Assembly (NCBI RefSeq): GCF_002847305.1 | Contig: NZ_CP025408.1 | Location: forward strand, 310,001 to 374,000 | Direction of reading: 5' to 3' | Origin: Paracoccus tegillarcae | Lineage (GTDB): Bacteria; Pseudomonadota; Alphaproteobacteria; Rhodobacterales; Rhodobacteraceae | Length of the DNA stretch: 64,000 nt | Part shown: positions 26,444-35,501 of the stretch, piece by piece | Layout of the letters: each line of letters starts with the position of its first letter | Position numbering within the stretch: the first letter of the stretch is position 1 | Made by a program: the position numbers and the translations under genes | Notes under the pieces: model-generated | Seen by the model: only the letters and a program-made list of their open reading frames with translations | Told to the model about the DNA's origin: nothing | Database searches by the model: none

Positions 26444-26493
26444 TGAACGTACGTTCATTTAATCTTATGCGCGACCCCGCCCCCTTGCGTCAA
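26444..26493 (-). promoter_or_regulatory. liu operon promoter with 14-bp palindromic operator
   Basis: On the minus strand a -35 TTGACG (26493-26488), 18 bases, then a -10 CATAAG (26469-26464). Directly after it is the perfect palindrome TGAACGTACGTTCA (26444-26457), placed to overlap the likely transcription start. Palindromes of this style are bound by TetR-family repressors, including acyl-CoA-responsive ones. No regulator gene lies next to the operon in this window. The rest of the gap to 26614 shows no gene. Confidence 0.7.
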
Positions 26494-26614
26494 GCAAAAG
26501 CCTGCGCCGTGCAGCACGATCCGTCAACCGCCGGCAGAAAGCCGCGCGTTCGCATCGCTAGGGAAAACCCGACCGATCTGTTACGATGACCGCGTTCAAT
26601 GAAAGAGGCTGACA

Positions 26615-27130
26615 ATGCGTTTGATCTTTGTTTTCATTGCCTTGGCGACATTGCCAATCGGCGTCCTGCCTGCGGCGGCGGCTTGCGCAACAGGTGGACA
26701 AAGCGTCTTTTCCTGCAGTTTTCATGGCGGCAGCAAAGAGGTTCAGCTTTGCCTGCATACTGACCGCGTCACCTATGCATTCGGCCGTCCGGGCCAACGA
26801 TCCGAGCTGCAATTGGCCGCGCCTCTTGATCAGTCGGAGTTTCTGCCCTGGCCGGGAATCGGTCCGACGATGTTCAACACGATGGTCTTTTTCAACAACC
26901 GCCATGGCTATGCAGTCACTGGCACGCTGGAACGCGGCACTCAGGAAAACCAGCCCGTGGCCGAGCCGGGCGGACTGATCGAGGTCAGCCGTGACGGCCA
27001 GTCGCTGGCAACCCTGCGCTGTGATGCGGGTTCGGTCCGCGATGGGCTGGACGCGATCCATGATGCCAAGCGGGCCGCCGGCGCGTGCTGGGACCACAGC
27101 CGGCAGGTCTGGGCTGCATGCCGGAACTGA
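26615..27130 (+). CDS. Hypothetical secreted protein
   Basis: A 171-residue protein with a signal peptide (MRLIFVFIALATLPIGVLPA, cleavage near AAA-C) and a mature region containing about six cysteines (CATGGQSVFSCSF, VQLCLH, LRCDAGS, GACWDHS and AACRN), suggesting a disulfide-rich periplasmic domain. The middle segment VTYAFGRPGQRSELQLAAPL resembles small conserved beta-rich periplasmic proteins, but I cannot name a family. It has its own GAAAGAGG ribosome site and lies between the liu promoter and a TRAP operon, with no clear link to either. Confidence 0.7.
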   Translation: MRLIFVFIALATLPIGVLPAAAACATGGQSVFSCSFHGGSKEVQLCLHTDRVTYAFGRPGQRSELQLAAPLDQSEFLPWPGIGPTMFNTMVFFNNRHGYAVTGTLERGTQENQPVAEPGGLIEVSRDGQSLATLRCDAGSVRDGLDAIHDAKRAAGACWDHSRQVWAACRN

Positions 27131-27240
27131 GCGCAGAGTGCGGACTCGTTTCGTTGACAGATGCGTGCGGCGACGCCAACCTGTCGAAGACCGGCGGCAC
27201 GCAGAACCGCCCCATCAACGCCCGACAAGGAGAAGACGAC

Positions 27241-28206
27241 ATGACCCGACAGATCAGCCTGATCGCGCTGCTGGCAATGGCCAGCCCGGCGCTGGCACAG
27301 ACCAGCTGGGACATGGCCACGCCCTACGGCGACACCGTGTTCCACACCCAGAATATCAGCCAGTTCGCAGAAGAGGTTGCCACCGCAACCGATGGCGGCC
27401 TGACCATCACGGTCCATTCGGCGGGCAGCCTGTTCGGCCATCCCGAGATCAAGGATTCCGTGCGTCGCGGGCTGGCCCCGATCGGCGAGGTGCTGATGAG
27501 CCGGCTGGCCAATGAAGACCCGGTCTTCGAGGTCGACTCGATCCCGTTTCTCGCCACCGGCTACGATCAGGCCAAGCGCCTGTGGGATGCCAGCCGCGAG
27601 ACCATCACCCAAAAGCTGGCCGATCAGGGGCTGACGCTGCTCTTTGCCGTGCCGTGGCCCGGACAGGGCACCTATACGCAGGCACCTGTCGAGGACGCGT
27701 CGGCCTTCCAGGGCCAGAACATGCGCGCCTATAACGCCGCGACCGAGCGGCTGGCGCAACTGCTGGGCGCGACCCCCACGCAGATCGAGGCCGGCGACAT
27801 TCCAACGGCGTTCTCGACGGGGCGCGTCGCCTCGATGGTGACTTCGCCCTCGACCGGGGTCAGTTCGCAGGCATGGGATTTCACCAGCAACTATACCGAT
27901 ACGCAGGCCTGGCTGCCCAAGAACATGGTGATCGTGAACACCGAGGCGCTCAACGCCTTGCCCGAGGATCAGCAATCGGCGATCACGCAGGCCGCCGCCG
28001 CCGCGGAAACGCGCGGTTGGGATCTGTCCACGATAGAGACGCAGGCCGCAACCGAAGAACTGGCGGCCAACGGCATGACCGTCGCCGCCCCGACCGAGGC
28101 GCTGCAGGCCGAGTTGCTGGCCATTGGTGAAACGATGACCGCCGAGTGGATGGAACGCGCCGGACCAGAGGGTCAGGCCATCATCGACGCCTATCGCGCC
28201 GAATGA
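27241..28206 (+). CDS. TRAP transporter solute-binding protein (DctP family)
   Basis: A 321-residue periplasmic protein: signal peptide ending ASPALAQ near residue 20, then the DctP fold (ATPYGDTVFHTQNISQFAEE, HSAGSLFGHPEIKDSVRRGL and FQGQNMRAYNAATERLAQLL). DctP proteins usually bind carboxylates through a conserved Arg; RAYNAATER is the likely site region. The substrate is not determinable here. The ATG has AAGGAGAAG in front. It heads a P-Q-M operon, with the Q gene starting in an ATGA overlap. Confidence 0.9.
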   Translation: MTRQISLIALLAMASPALAQTSWDMATPYGDTVFHTQNISQFAEEVATATDGGLTITVHSAGSLFGHPEIKDSVRRGLAPIGEVLMSRLANEDPVFEVDSIPFLATGYDQAKRLWDASRETITQKLADQGLTLLFAVPWPGQGTYTQAPVEDASAFQGQNMRAYNAATERLAQLLGATPTQIEAGDIPTAFSTGRVASMVTSPSTGVSSQAWDFTSNYTDTQAWLPKNMVIVNTEALNALPEDQQSAITQAAAAAETRGWDLSTIETQAATEELAANGMTVAAPTEALQAELLAIGETMTAEWMERAGPEGQAIIDAYRAE

Positions 28207-28757
28207 GGCAAGCGCTGGCCCGTGTCTATGCTGGGGGGCTGTGGCTGGCTTGTGCCTGTCTGGTTGCCATCGCCACGCTGGTTCTGATCCAGATCCTGGG
28301 CCGGCTGATCGACCGGGCGGCGATGGCACTTGGCGCTGCGCCGCCGCAGATCATGGTGCCATCACTGGCCGAGATCGGCGGCTTTCTGTTGGTCGCCGCG
28401 ACGTGCCTTGCGCTGGCGGGCACGCTGCAGCAGGGCGGGCATGTCCGCGTCACAATGATCGCGGGCGCGTTGCCCGCGCCCCTGGCCCGCATGGTCACGC
28501 TGCTGGCCGTTGCGATGGCGACCGGGCTGGCCCTCTGGGCGACGTGGCATTCGGCGCTGCAGGTGGTGGACAGCTGGCAGTTCGACAGTGTCAGCTATGG
28601 CATCATCAGAATCCCGCTCTGGCTGCCGCAAGGGGTGATGACATTGGGGCTGGCGCTGATGGCGATAGCGTTGATGGAATCGCTGGTGGTCATGCTGGGC
28701 GGGGGCGTCCCGGCCTTCATGGCCGCCGAGGACAGCGCCGGGATCGAAGGGGACTAG
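28203..28757 (+). CDS. TRAP transporter small permease (DctQ family)
   Basis: A 184-residue membrane protein with four predicted helices (VYAGGLWLACACLVAIATLV, EIGGFLLVAATCLALAG, LVTLLAVAMATGLALWATWH-like and VMTLGLALMAIALMESLVVM). DctQ subunits bridge the binding protein and the large permease. The chosen ATG at 28203 overlaps the DctP stop; an upstream start in the same frame would run antiparallel to DctP's end and is rejected. The stop abuts the DctM start. Confidence 0.88.
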   Translation: MRQALARVYAGGLWLACACLVAIATLVLIQILGRLIDRAAMALGAAPPQIMVPSLAEIGGFLLVAATCLALAGTLQQGGHVRVTMIAGALPAPLARMVTLLAVAMATGLALWATWHSALQVVDSWQFDSVSYGIIRIPLWLPQGVMTLGLALMAIALMESLVVMLGGGVPAFMAAEDSAGIEGD

Positions 28758-30062
28758 ATGGAGATCCTGCCGCTTGCCGCGCTGTTGATCGTCGCCTTGT
28801 TCGGACTGCTGGCCACAGGCCTTTGGGTCGGCTTTTCACTGATTGGGGTGGGCCTGATCGCAATGCTTTTGGCCGCGCCCGCCCCACCCGGTCCGGTGTT
28901 CGCCACAAAGGTCTGGGGCGCGCTGAATGTCTGGGATCTGACCGCCCTGCCGATGTTCATCTGGATGGGCGAAATCCTGTACCGTTCGCGCCTGTCCTCG
29001 GATCTGTTTCAGGGATTGGCGCCATTTACCCGGCTGCTGCCTGGTGGCCTGCTGCACGTCAACGTTCTGGGCTGCGCAATCTTTGCCGCCGTCAGCGGGT
29101 CATCAGCCGCCACCACGGCGACCGTGGGCCGCATGGCGCTGCCAGAGTTGAAACGGCGCGGCTATGATCCGAATATCAGCGTCGGCTCGCTGGCTGGATC
29201 TGGCACCATGGGGTTCCTGATCCCGCCCTCCATCATCCTGATCGTCTACGGCGCCGCGACCGAGCAATCCATCGCAAGGCTGTTTCTGGCCGGCGTGTTG
29301 CCCGGCCTGATGCTGGCGCTGTTGTTTTCGGGCTGGATCGCTGTCTGGGCGCTGACCCACCGCGACCGCATGCCCGACCCCGAGCCGGCGTCAACCGGAC
29401 CGGAAAAGATGCGTGCGCTGAAACTGCTGCTGCCGGTCGTGGGACTGATCGTCGCGGTGATCGGCTCGATCTATGCGGGCATCGCCTCGCCGACCGAGGC
29501 CGCCGTGATCGGCGTTCTGGGGGCGATGGTGATTGCCTGGGCCACCGGCGGTCTGGATCGCCGCGCCGCTGTGGATGCGCTGCTGGGCGCGGCGCGGACC
29601 AGCGCGATGATCTGTTTCATCCTGATGGGCGCGGCCTTTCTGACGGTCGCGATGGGCTATACCGGCATTCCGCGCGCACTGGCCGGATGGGTCGGCGAGC
29701 AGGGGTTTTCGCCCAACTGGTTGCTGATCGCGCTGATGGCGCTGTTCATCCTGCTGGGATGTTTTCTGGACGGCATTTCGATGGTCGTACTGACCGTCTC
29801 GATCATCCTGCCCATGGTTCTGGCCGCCGGGATCGACCCGATCTGGTTCGGCATCTTTCTGGTGCTGGTGGTGGAGATGAGCCAGATCACCCCGCCTGTC
29901 GGCTTTAACCTCTTCGTCCTGCAATCGGTGACGGGGCGCAATATCTTTGACCTTGCCCGCTGCGCCCTGCCGTTCTTTTTGCTGCTGGTCGCGGCGGTGC
30001 TGATCCTGATGGTCTTTCCCGGCCTCGCTCTGTGGTTGCCCTCGACCATGATGGCGCGCTAA
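28758..30062 (+). CDS. TRAP transporter large permease (DctM family)
   Basis: The 434-residue polytopic protein is the ion-coupled translocation subunit, with about 11-12 helices. Typical sequences are FAAVSGSSAATTATVGRMAL (a conserved glycine/serine loop), GSLAGSGTMGFLIPPSIILI and the C-terminal EMSQITPPVGFNLFVLQSVT. It completes a P-Q-M operon whose substrate is unknown. The stop is eight bases before cobC, which may therefore be cotranscribed. Confidence 0.92.
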   Translation: MEILPLAALLIVALFGLLATGLWVGFSLIGVGLIAMLLAAPAPPGPVFATKVWGALNVWDLTALPMFIWMGEILYRSRLSSDLFQGLAPFTRLLPGGLLHVNVLGCAIFAAVSGSSAATTATVGRMALPELKRRGYDPNISVGSLAGSGTMGFLIPPSIILIVYGAATEQSIARLFLAGVLPGLMLALLFSGWIAVWALTHRDRMPDPEPASTGPEKMRALKLLLPVVGLIVAVIGSIYAGIASPTEAAVIGVLGAMVIAWATGGLDRRAAVDALLGAARTSAMICFILMGAAFLTVAMGYTGIPRALAGWVGEQGFSPNWLLIALMALFILLGCFLDGISMVVLTVSIILPMVLAAGIDPIWFGIFLVLVVEMSQITPPVGFNLFVLQSVTGRNIFDLARCALPFFLLLVAAVLILMVFPGLALWLPSTMMAR

Positions 30063-30070
30063 GCGACGAT

Positions 30071-30616
30071 ATGACCCGTCTTTTTCTGATCCGCCATGCC
30101 ACGCCCCTGAACGAAGGACGCCTTGCGGGCCGCCGTGACGTGTCCGCTGATTGCAGCGACGTCGAGGCCGTTGCGGCCGTGCGCGCGCGCCTGCCCGAGG
30201 GTGCCGCGCAATGGTGCAGCCCGGCGCTCAGGTGTCGAATGACCGCCGACGCGCTTGGGCTGGTGGCCCCCGATTTGCACCAAGAGCTTTGGGAACAGGA
30301 TTACGGCGCGTGGGAGGGCCTGCCCTTCGACCAGCTTCCCGATCTGGGCCAGCTTGGTCCTGCCGAACTGGCCAGCCACCGACCCGAGGGCGGCGAGAGC
30401 TTTGGCGATATGGCCGCGCGTGCGGTGCCGCGTCTGGCTGCCGCCAGTGGTGACACGGTCGTCGTCGCCCATGCGGGCACCGTTCGTGCGGGCCTGTCCA
30501 TGGTGGTCGGCCCGGCTGCCCTGTCATTCACGGTGGCCCCTCTATCGCTGACCGTGCTGCGCAAGACCGGCACCGACTGGTCGGTCGAGGCCGTCAACCT
30601 GACCGCCGCCCCATGA
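30071..30616 (+). CDS. cobC: Histidine phosphatase family protein, probable alpha-ribazole phosphatase CobC
   Basis: A 181-residue phosphoglycerate-mutase-fold enzyme with the phosphohistidine motif LIRHATPLNEG, GALRCRMTADAL-like substrate loop and the second His in VVVAHAGTVRAGLS. CobC-type enzymes remove phosphate from alpha-ribazole phosphate in cobalamin assembly. The next gene, cobD, encodes another cobalamin enzyme, which makes this the best role. The ATG at 30071 is used because residues upstream in the frame match the end of DctM. No cobalamin riboswitch was seen upstream. Confidence 0.78.
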   Translation: MTRLFLIRHATPLNEGRLAGRRDVSADCSDVEAVAAVRARLPEGAAQWCSPALRCRMTADALGLVAPDLHQELWEQDYGAWEGLPFDQLPDLGQLGPAELASHRPEGGESFGDMAARAVPRLAAASGDTVVVAHAGTVRAGLSMVVGPAALSFTVAPLSLTVLRKTGTDWSVEAVNLTAAP

Positions 30617-30626
30617 CGGGCCGCGC

Positions 30627-31541
30627 ATGATCGCCGCGCTGATTGCGCTGATCGTCGATGCGGCAATCGGCTGGCCCGATGCGATCTACCGCCGGATCGG
30701 CCATCCCGTTACCTGGCTGGGACGGTTGATTTCAGCGCTGGAACGACGCCTGAACCGAGGGCCACACCGGATCGCCAAGGGCGCTGTGGCCACAACCCTT
30801 ACCATCGCCGCATGCGCCCTGCCCGCCTGCCTGATCGCAGCCGATCTGCCCCGTCTTTTCATCGGCTTGCTGGCCTGGCCGCTGGTGGCTGCGCGCTCGT
30901 TGCATGACCATGTCGCCGCCATCTTGCGGCCCCTGCTGTCGGACGATCTGAGTGCAGCGCGCCGCGCCACCTCGATGATCGTCGGGCGCGATGTCACCCA
31001 AGCGGATGAGCCCGCCATCAGCCGCGCCGCACTGGAAAGCCTGGCCGAGAACGCCTCGGACGGGGTGATCGCGCCGCTGTTCTGGCTGGCGATTGGCGGC
31101 TTGCCCGGCATCGCCGCCTACAAGGCGATCAACACGCTGGATTCGATGATCGGTCACCGCAATGCGCGCTATGAGGAATTTGGCAAAATCGCGGCACTCC
31201 TGGATGATCTGGCCAACTGGATACCGGCGCGGCTGACCGCATTGCTGCTGGCGCTGGCGGCGATGTCGCGTGCGGCGTGGCGCGCGGCGATCCGCGACGC
31301 CCGGCGCCACCGCTCGCCCAATGCCGGCTGGCCCGAAGCCGCGATGGCCGGCGCGCTTGGCGTGCGGCTGTCGGGGCCGCGCCAATATGGCGAGCGGATC
31401 GCAGATGAGCCATGGCTGAACGGCACCGCCCCCGATCCTAAATCCGGCGACTTGCGGCGCGGGCTACGGCTTTATCGCCGCATGTTGGTCATGGCCGGAC
31501 TAGGACTGCTGCTAGCAACCACCATCTGCCAGGTATTCTAA
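30627..31541 (+). CDS. cobD: Adenosylcobinamide-phosphate synthase (CobD/CbiB)
   Basis: An integral membrane protein of 304 residues that joins aminopropanol or its phosphate to adenosylcobyric acid. It contains IDAAIGWPDAIYRRIGHPVTWLGRLI-like N-terminal residues (GHPVTWLGRLI), ESLAENASDGVIAPLFWLAI, and AAYKAINTLDSMIGHRNARY, all family-defining. A five-helix layout is expected. It begins 10 bases after cobC. Some 86 bases without a gene separate it from the decarboxylase locus. Confidence 0.93.
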   Translation: MIAALIALIVDAAIGWPDAIYRRIGHPVTWLGRLISALERRLNRGPHRIAKGAVATTLTIAACALPACLIAADLPRLFIGLLAWPLVAARSLHDHVAAILRPLLSDDLSAARRATSMIVGRDVTQADEPAISRAALESLAENASDGVIAPLFWLAIGGLPGIAAYKAINTLDSMIGHRNARYEEFGKIAALLDDLANWIPARLTALLLALAAMSRAAWRAAIRDARRHRSPNAGWPEAAMAGALGVRLSGPRQYGERIADEPWLNGTAPDPKSGDLRRGLRLYRRMLVMAGLGLLLATTICQVF

Positions 31542-31627
31542 GCCACAGAAACCGGAACTTGTTGCATTTTCCCTCGCATGACAGGGCCTGATGCGTATAA
31601 ATCGGCCCCGAGTAAAAAGGCTGCCTC

Positions 31628-32903
31628 GTGACCAAGACCGTTTCCCTGACCGATCGTCTGCTGTCCCTGCGGGAATTGCCGCCAACGCCGGCCTATCTCT
31701 ACGATGCGCAGGGTCTGGCGGCACGCATCGCGCTGCTGCACGATCACATGGGCGCGCTGTTTCAGCCCAGCTTTGCGATCAAGTCGAACCCCAATCTGGC
31801 GTTGTTGCGCCTGATCGCGGAACAGGTCGCGCATATCGACGCATCGTCGTTTCACGAGGTCGAACGCGCCCTGTCCATCGGCGTCGCGCCCCACCGCATC
31901 AGTTGGTCCGGCCCCGGCAAGCGCCAGTCCGAACTGGCGGTACTGGCCGGGCGCGGCATCACAATCGTGGTCGAGGCCGAGGATGAAATCGACGCGCTGG
32001 CGGGGATTTGCACCGATCTTACAGCCCCCCAACGCGTGGTCCTGCGGATCAACCCAGATCACGTGCCGCGCGGCTTTGGCGCATCGATGTCGGGCAAGCC
32101 CAGCCAGTTCGGGATCGACGAGCCTCGCGCAACCCATGCCATTGACCGGATCGAGGGCTCAGCCGGGCTGCATCTGGCCGGGTTTCACGCCTATACCGGA
32201 TCGAACTGTCTGGCAGCCGAACCGATCGCCGAGAATTTCGCCAACCTCGCCCGCATATTCACCCAGGCAGCAGCGCATCTGGGTCGCCCGGTTGAAACGC
32301 TGATCTTTGGCGCGGGCTTCGGCCTGCCCTATCATCCGGGCCAAGAGCCGCTGGATATCGCCGAGGTCGCGGCTGGCAGGACCGGCGCTGGCGTCGTTAT
32401 CTGATGATCCGCTGACCGCCGATGCCGCCCGGCTGCTGGAAATCGGCCGCTGGATCACCGGCCCGAATGGCGCGCTGGTGACCGAGGTGCTGTCGGTCAA
32501 GGAAAGCCGGGGCACGCGGATCGCCGTTTGCGATGCCGGGTTCAACAATCATCTGGCCGCAGCCGGCATGATGGGTGCGGTTTTTCGAAAGAACTACCCC
32601 TTTGCCGTCTTGCGTTGCGCACGGGGCGGCGATGAGGTCGAGCATCAGATCGCCGGCCCGCTTTGCACCTCGATCGACACCATGGCGCGCAAGCTGATGT
32701 TGCCGCCGCTGTCGCGCGGCGATGTGCTGGCGGTGCTGCTGTCGGGTGCCTATGGGCTGACCGCCAGCCCGACCCGTTTCATCAGTCACCCCGAACCCGG
32801 CGAATACCTGATCGACGCGGGCGGCGGCCTGACCGATATCAGCGAAAGCCGGTTGAACGCATCCGGCAGCCTGATGGCTGACCTGACCGAGGCACGCGCA
32901 TGA
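31628..32903 (+). pseudogene. Fold-type III PLP-dependent decarboxylase, split by a +1 frameshift
   Basis: The first frame (31628-32404, GTG start) gives the alanine-racemase-like barrel: PTPAYLYDAQGL near 20, PLP lysine in FAIKSNPNLALL near 52, and LHLAGFHAYTGSN. The second frame carries the C-terminal beta domain to 32903 (VLSVKESRGTRIAVCDAGFN, then YGLTASPTRFISHPEPGEY). They join at about 32365-32390, where one extra base shifts the frame and DIAEVA continues as LAGPALASLSDDPL. Joined length is about 424 residues, normal for ornithine/diaminopimelate-type decarboxylases and for those tied to ligase-plus-carrier loci. The downstream ATGA overlap is intact. The frameshift may be a recent mutation or a sequence error. 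Confidence 0.8.
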
Positions 32904-33814
32904 GCACGCCGATATCCGTCAAGATCATGGGTTTTCCGCGCTCGGGCACCTCGTTGCTGCAACGTTTGCTGGACGCCCATCCGCAGGTTTATGCCCCGCC
33001 AGAACCTTATGTCTTTTCGGGCGCCGCGCGCATGATCGCGGAAAGCCGCGGCGAGGGGCCTGATCTGGGGATGCTGACCGGGCTCAGCTTTGCCGGGTTT
33101 CCGCCCGGACAGGTGATCGACCGGGTCCGGCGCTTTGCCACCTCTTTCCTCGATGAGGGCGCAGCCGCGGCAGGCAAGCCTGTCTGGGCCGAGAAATCCG
33201 CCTTCGACATTTTTGACCTGCCCCAGATCGAGACGCTGCTGGCCGGTCATTACCGTTTCATCTGCGTGATCCGCAATCCGCTGGACGTGGTTGCCTCGAT
33301 GAAGGACCTGAGCGATGTGATGGGCCACAACGTGCCTGCGATGCGGCCCTACCTGATGCGGCATGACAGCTTTTGGCTGGCCTATGCCGAGGCCTGGCGC
33401 GAGCAGACGCAGGCGTTGCTGGATTTCCACGACCGGCAGGGCGACGCCTCGCTGCTTTATCGCTATGAGGATCTGACCGCAGACCCTGATACGCAACTGG
33501 CCCTGATCGCCGATCATATGGGCATCACGGCCTTTCCCGCAGGGGGCGGCCAGCCCGGCGACAAGATCGGGTTGGGCGACTGGAAGACTTTCGCCACCAC
33601 CGGCATCAGCCGCGCACCTGTTGCCCGGTGGCGCAAGACCCTGCCTCGCTCATCGGCGGCGGCGGTGCTTGAGATTGTTGCGCCACTGATGCAGCGGCTG
33701 GACTATGACCGCCCGACCATTCGCGCCCCGCGCAGCCGCGACGAGCGCATCACCCAGTATCAACGCGCCAAGCGGCTGGCGATGGAAACGCGCGACAAGG
33801 GTCAGCCCTCATGA
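32900..33814 (+). CDS. PAPS-dependent sulfotransferase family protein
   Basis: A 304-residue enzyme with the 5'-phosphosulfate loop GFPRSGTSLLQRLLDAHP at residues 11-28 and the 3'-phosphate motif FICVIRNPLDVVASMKDL near 115. A later Tyr-Glu-Asp segment, LLYRYEDLTADP, is typical of carbohydrate and amine sulfotransferases. The substrate is unknown. It overlaps the decarboxylase and the ligase by four bases each. This coupling suggests that the sulfated product is an intermediate or end product of the same pathway. Confidence 0.88.
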   Translation: MSTPISVKIMGFPRSGTSLLQRLLDAHPQVYAPPEPYVFSGAARMIAESRGEGPDLGMLTGLSFAGFPPGQVIDRVRRFATSFLDEGAAAAGKPVWAEKSAFDIFDLPQIETLLAGHYRFICVIRNPLDVVASMKDLSDVMGHNVPAMRPYLMRHDSFWLAYAEAWREQTQALLDFHDRQGDASLLYRYEDLTADPDTQLALIADHMGITAFPAGGGQPGDKIGLGDWKTFATTGISRAPVARWRKTLPRSSAAAVLEIVAPLMQRLDYDRPTIRAPRSRDERITQYQRAKRLAMETRDKGQPS

Positions 33815-35253
33815 CCCACCCGCTTTTACGCTTTGCCGAACTTGCGTCGCAGGACCCGGATGCGCTGGCCGTCATTCAGGGCGACCACGCGCTTGGCCGC
33901 GCCGACCTGATCGGGCGGGCCGGCGCGCTGGCCCAGGGCCTGTCGCTGGCCTCTGGTGCGCGTGTGTTGGTTCAACTGCCCAACAGCCCCGACATGATGG
34001 CGCTGGTCCTGGCGATCTGGGCGCAAGGCGGGCTGCCGATGTTTCTGTCTGCCAAATCGCCCGCAACCCATCTCGACGCGATCATCGCACGCCACGCACC
34101 GGCGCATGTGATAGACATCGCGGCGCTTGAGGCATTGCCCGCCGGTCAGGCGTCGCTGGATCTGCCGGTCTTGCCGGGTGACGCCGATGCCTCTGTTGTG
34201 TTCACCTCCGGTTCGACCGGGATGCCCAAGGGTGTGGTGCAAAAGGCCGCGACCCTGACCAGCGGGGCCGACCGCGTGGCACGGGTCATGGGTTATGGGC
34301 CATCCGAACGGATCCTCGTGCCGGTCCCATTCGCCCATGATTATGGCTGGGGGCAGATGCTGTCCTGTTTCATCGGCGGCCATACGTTGATCCTGCCCTC
34401 GCGCGACAGTCTGGTCGATATCAGCCGCACGATCAGCCGCGACGTCCCTACCGTTCTGGCCGGCGTGCCTTCGCTGTTTGCCGGGCTGTTGCACGGCATT
34501 TCGGACTTTGAGAATAGCCAGACAGACAGTCTGCGCATCGTGAGCTCCACCGGTTCGCCCTTTGCGCCCGCGCTTTACGCGGCGCTGCGCACGCGGCTGC
34601 CCGATGTCCGTATCCTGCGCAATTTCGGACTGACCGAGACCTATCGCAGTTGCTGCCTGCCGCCCGAGATGGCCCAGGGCGAGGCTGACAGCGCAGGCCG
34701 TCCCATCGAGGGCGTGACCATCGCCATCGCCGGCCCCGACGGGCGGCCCCTGCCCGCGGATCAGGAGGGTGAGGTGGTGCATCTGGGCGCGGGTGTCTTT
34801 GATCGCTATCTGGACGACCCCGATGCGACCGCCCGCAGCCGCCGTACCTGCGGCGATCTGGGGATAGGTGTGTTTACCGGCGATATCGGGCGGCTGGATC
34901 AGGACGGTTTCCTGCATCTTGCCGGCCGCCGCGACCGGCTGGTCAAGTCGATGGACATCCGCCTCAACCTGAGCGATGTCGAAGCCGCGCTGACGGCGCT
35001 GGCCATGGTCACTGAAACCGCCGTGATCGCCCGCCCCAATCCGATGAGCGGCGTCGAACTGGTCGCTTTCTGCACCGCGCGGCCCGACATCACCGCCCCC
35101 GATATCCGCCGCGCTGCCAACCGCGCGCTGCCCGCGCATATGCGCCCCCGAGAGATCACCGTGCTGGACGCCCTGCCCCGCACGCCTGTAGGCAAAACCG
35201 ACTACCCCGCGCTGGCCAACTGGTCCGCATCCACACAGAAAGAAACCCTATGA
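33811..35253 (+). CDS. AMP-forming acyl/aryl/aminoacyl ligase feeding the carrier protein
   Basis: A 480-residue ANL-superfamily enzyme: P-loop SVVFTSGSTGMPKGVVQKA near 127-145, NFGLTETYRSCCLP near 275, VFTGDIGRLDQDGFLHLAGR near 355, and a C-terminal catalytic Lys in TPVGKTDYPAL. Unlike CoA synthetases it is followed at once by a stand-alone carrier, so it likely loads that carrier, as DltA or exosortase-associated ligases do. The acid activated cannot be read from the sequence. Confidence 0.88.
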   Translation: MTHPLLRFAELASQDPDALAVIQGDHALGRADLIGRAGALAQGLSLASGARVLVQLPNSPDMMALVLAIWAQGGLPMFLSAKSPATHLDAIIARHAPAHVIDIAALEALPAGQASLDLPVLPGDADASVVFTSGSTGMPKGVVQKAATLTSGADRVARVMGYGPSERILVPVPFAHDYGWGQMLSCFIGGHTLILPSRDSLVDISRTISRDVPTVLAGVPSLFAGLLHGISDFENSQTDSLRIVSSTGSPFAPALYAALRTRLPDVRILRNFGLTETYRSCCLPPEMAQGEADSAGRPIEGVTIAIAGPDGRPLPADQEGEVVHLGAGVFDRYLDDPDATARSRRTCGDLGIGVFTGDIGRLDQDGFLHLAGRRDRLVKSMDIRLNLSDVEAALTALAMVTETAVIARPNPMSGVELVAFCTARPDITAPDIRRAANRALPAHMRPREITVLDALPRTPVGKTDYPALANWSASTQKETL

Positions 35254-35492
35254 CCGACCTTGCCACCCGCCTGCACGCCTTCATCGCCGAAGATGCAGGA
35301 CTGGACGCCGCCGAGTTCACCGCCGATACGGAATTGTTCTCAGAGGGCTATATCGACAGCTTCACCATGACCTCGGTAATCGGCTGGCTGGAAGAGGAAA
35401 CCGGCATCACCATCGCCCAATCGGCCGTGACGCTGGAAAACTTCGACACCATCAACCGGATGGTCGCATTCGTGGCGCGCGAAAAGGGCTAA
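35250..35492 (+). CDS. Stand-alone acyl/peptidyl carrier protein
   Basis: An 80-residue four-helix protein with the phosphopantetheine attachment site in SEGYIDSFTM (Ser37 preceded by Asp36), followed by WLEEETGITIAQSAVTLENF typical of helix III. It is acidic and has no fatty-acid-synthase context. The ATG overlaps the ligase stop. It is expected to carry the ligase product as a thioester to a transferase. Confidence 0.9.
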   Translation: MTDLATRLHAFIAEDAGLDAAEFTADTELFSEGYIDSFTMTSVIGWLEEETGITIAQSAVTLENFDTINRMVAFVAREKG

Positions 35493-35501
35493 AGAAAAAG
35501 A

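Noticed and set aside
30050..31627. Cobalamin riboswitch near cobC/cobD
   Set aside because: The gap upstream of cobC is only eight bases and no riboswitch-like structure is visible; the 86-base gap after cobD is too short.
32369..32380. Programmed ribosomal frameshift in the decarboxylase gene
   Set aside because: No slippery heptamer or stimulatory stem-loop was recognised; a simple indel or sequencing error is more likely.
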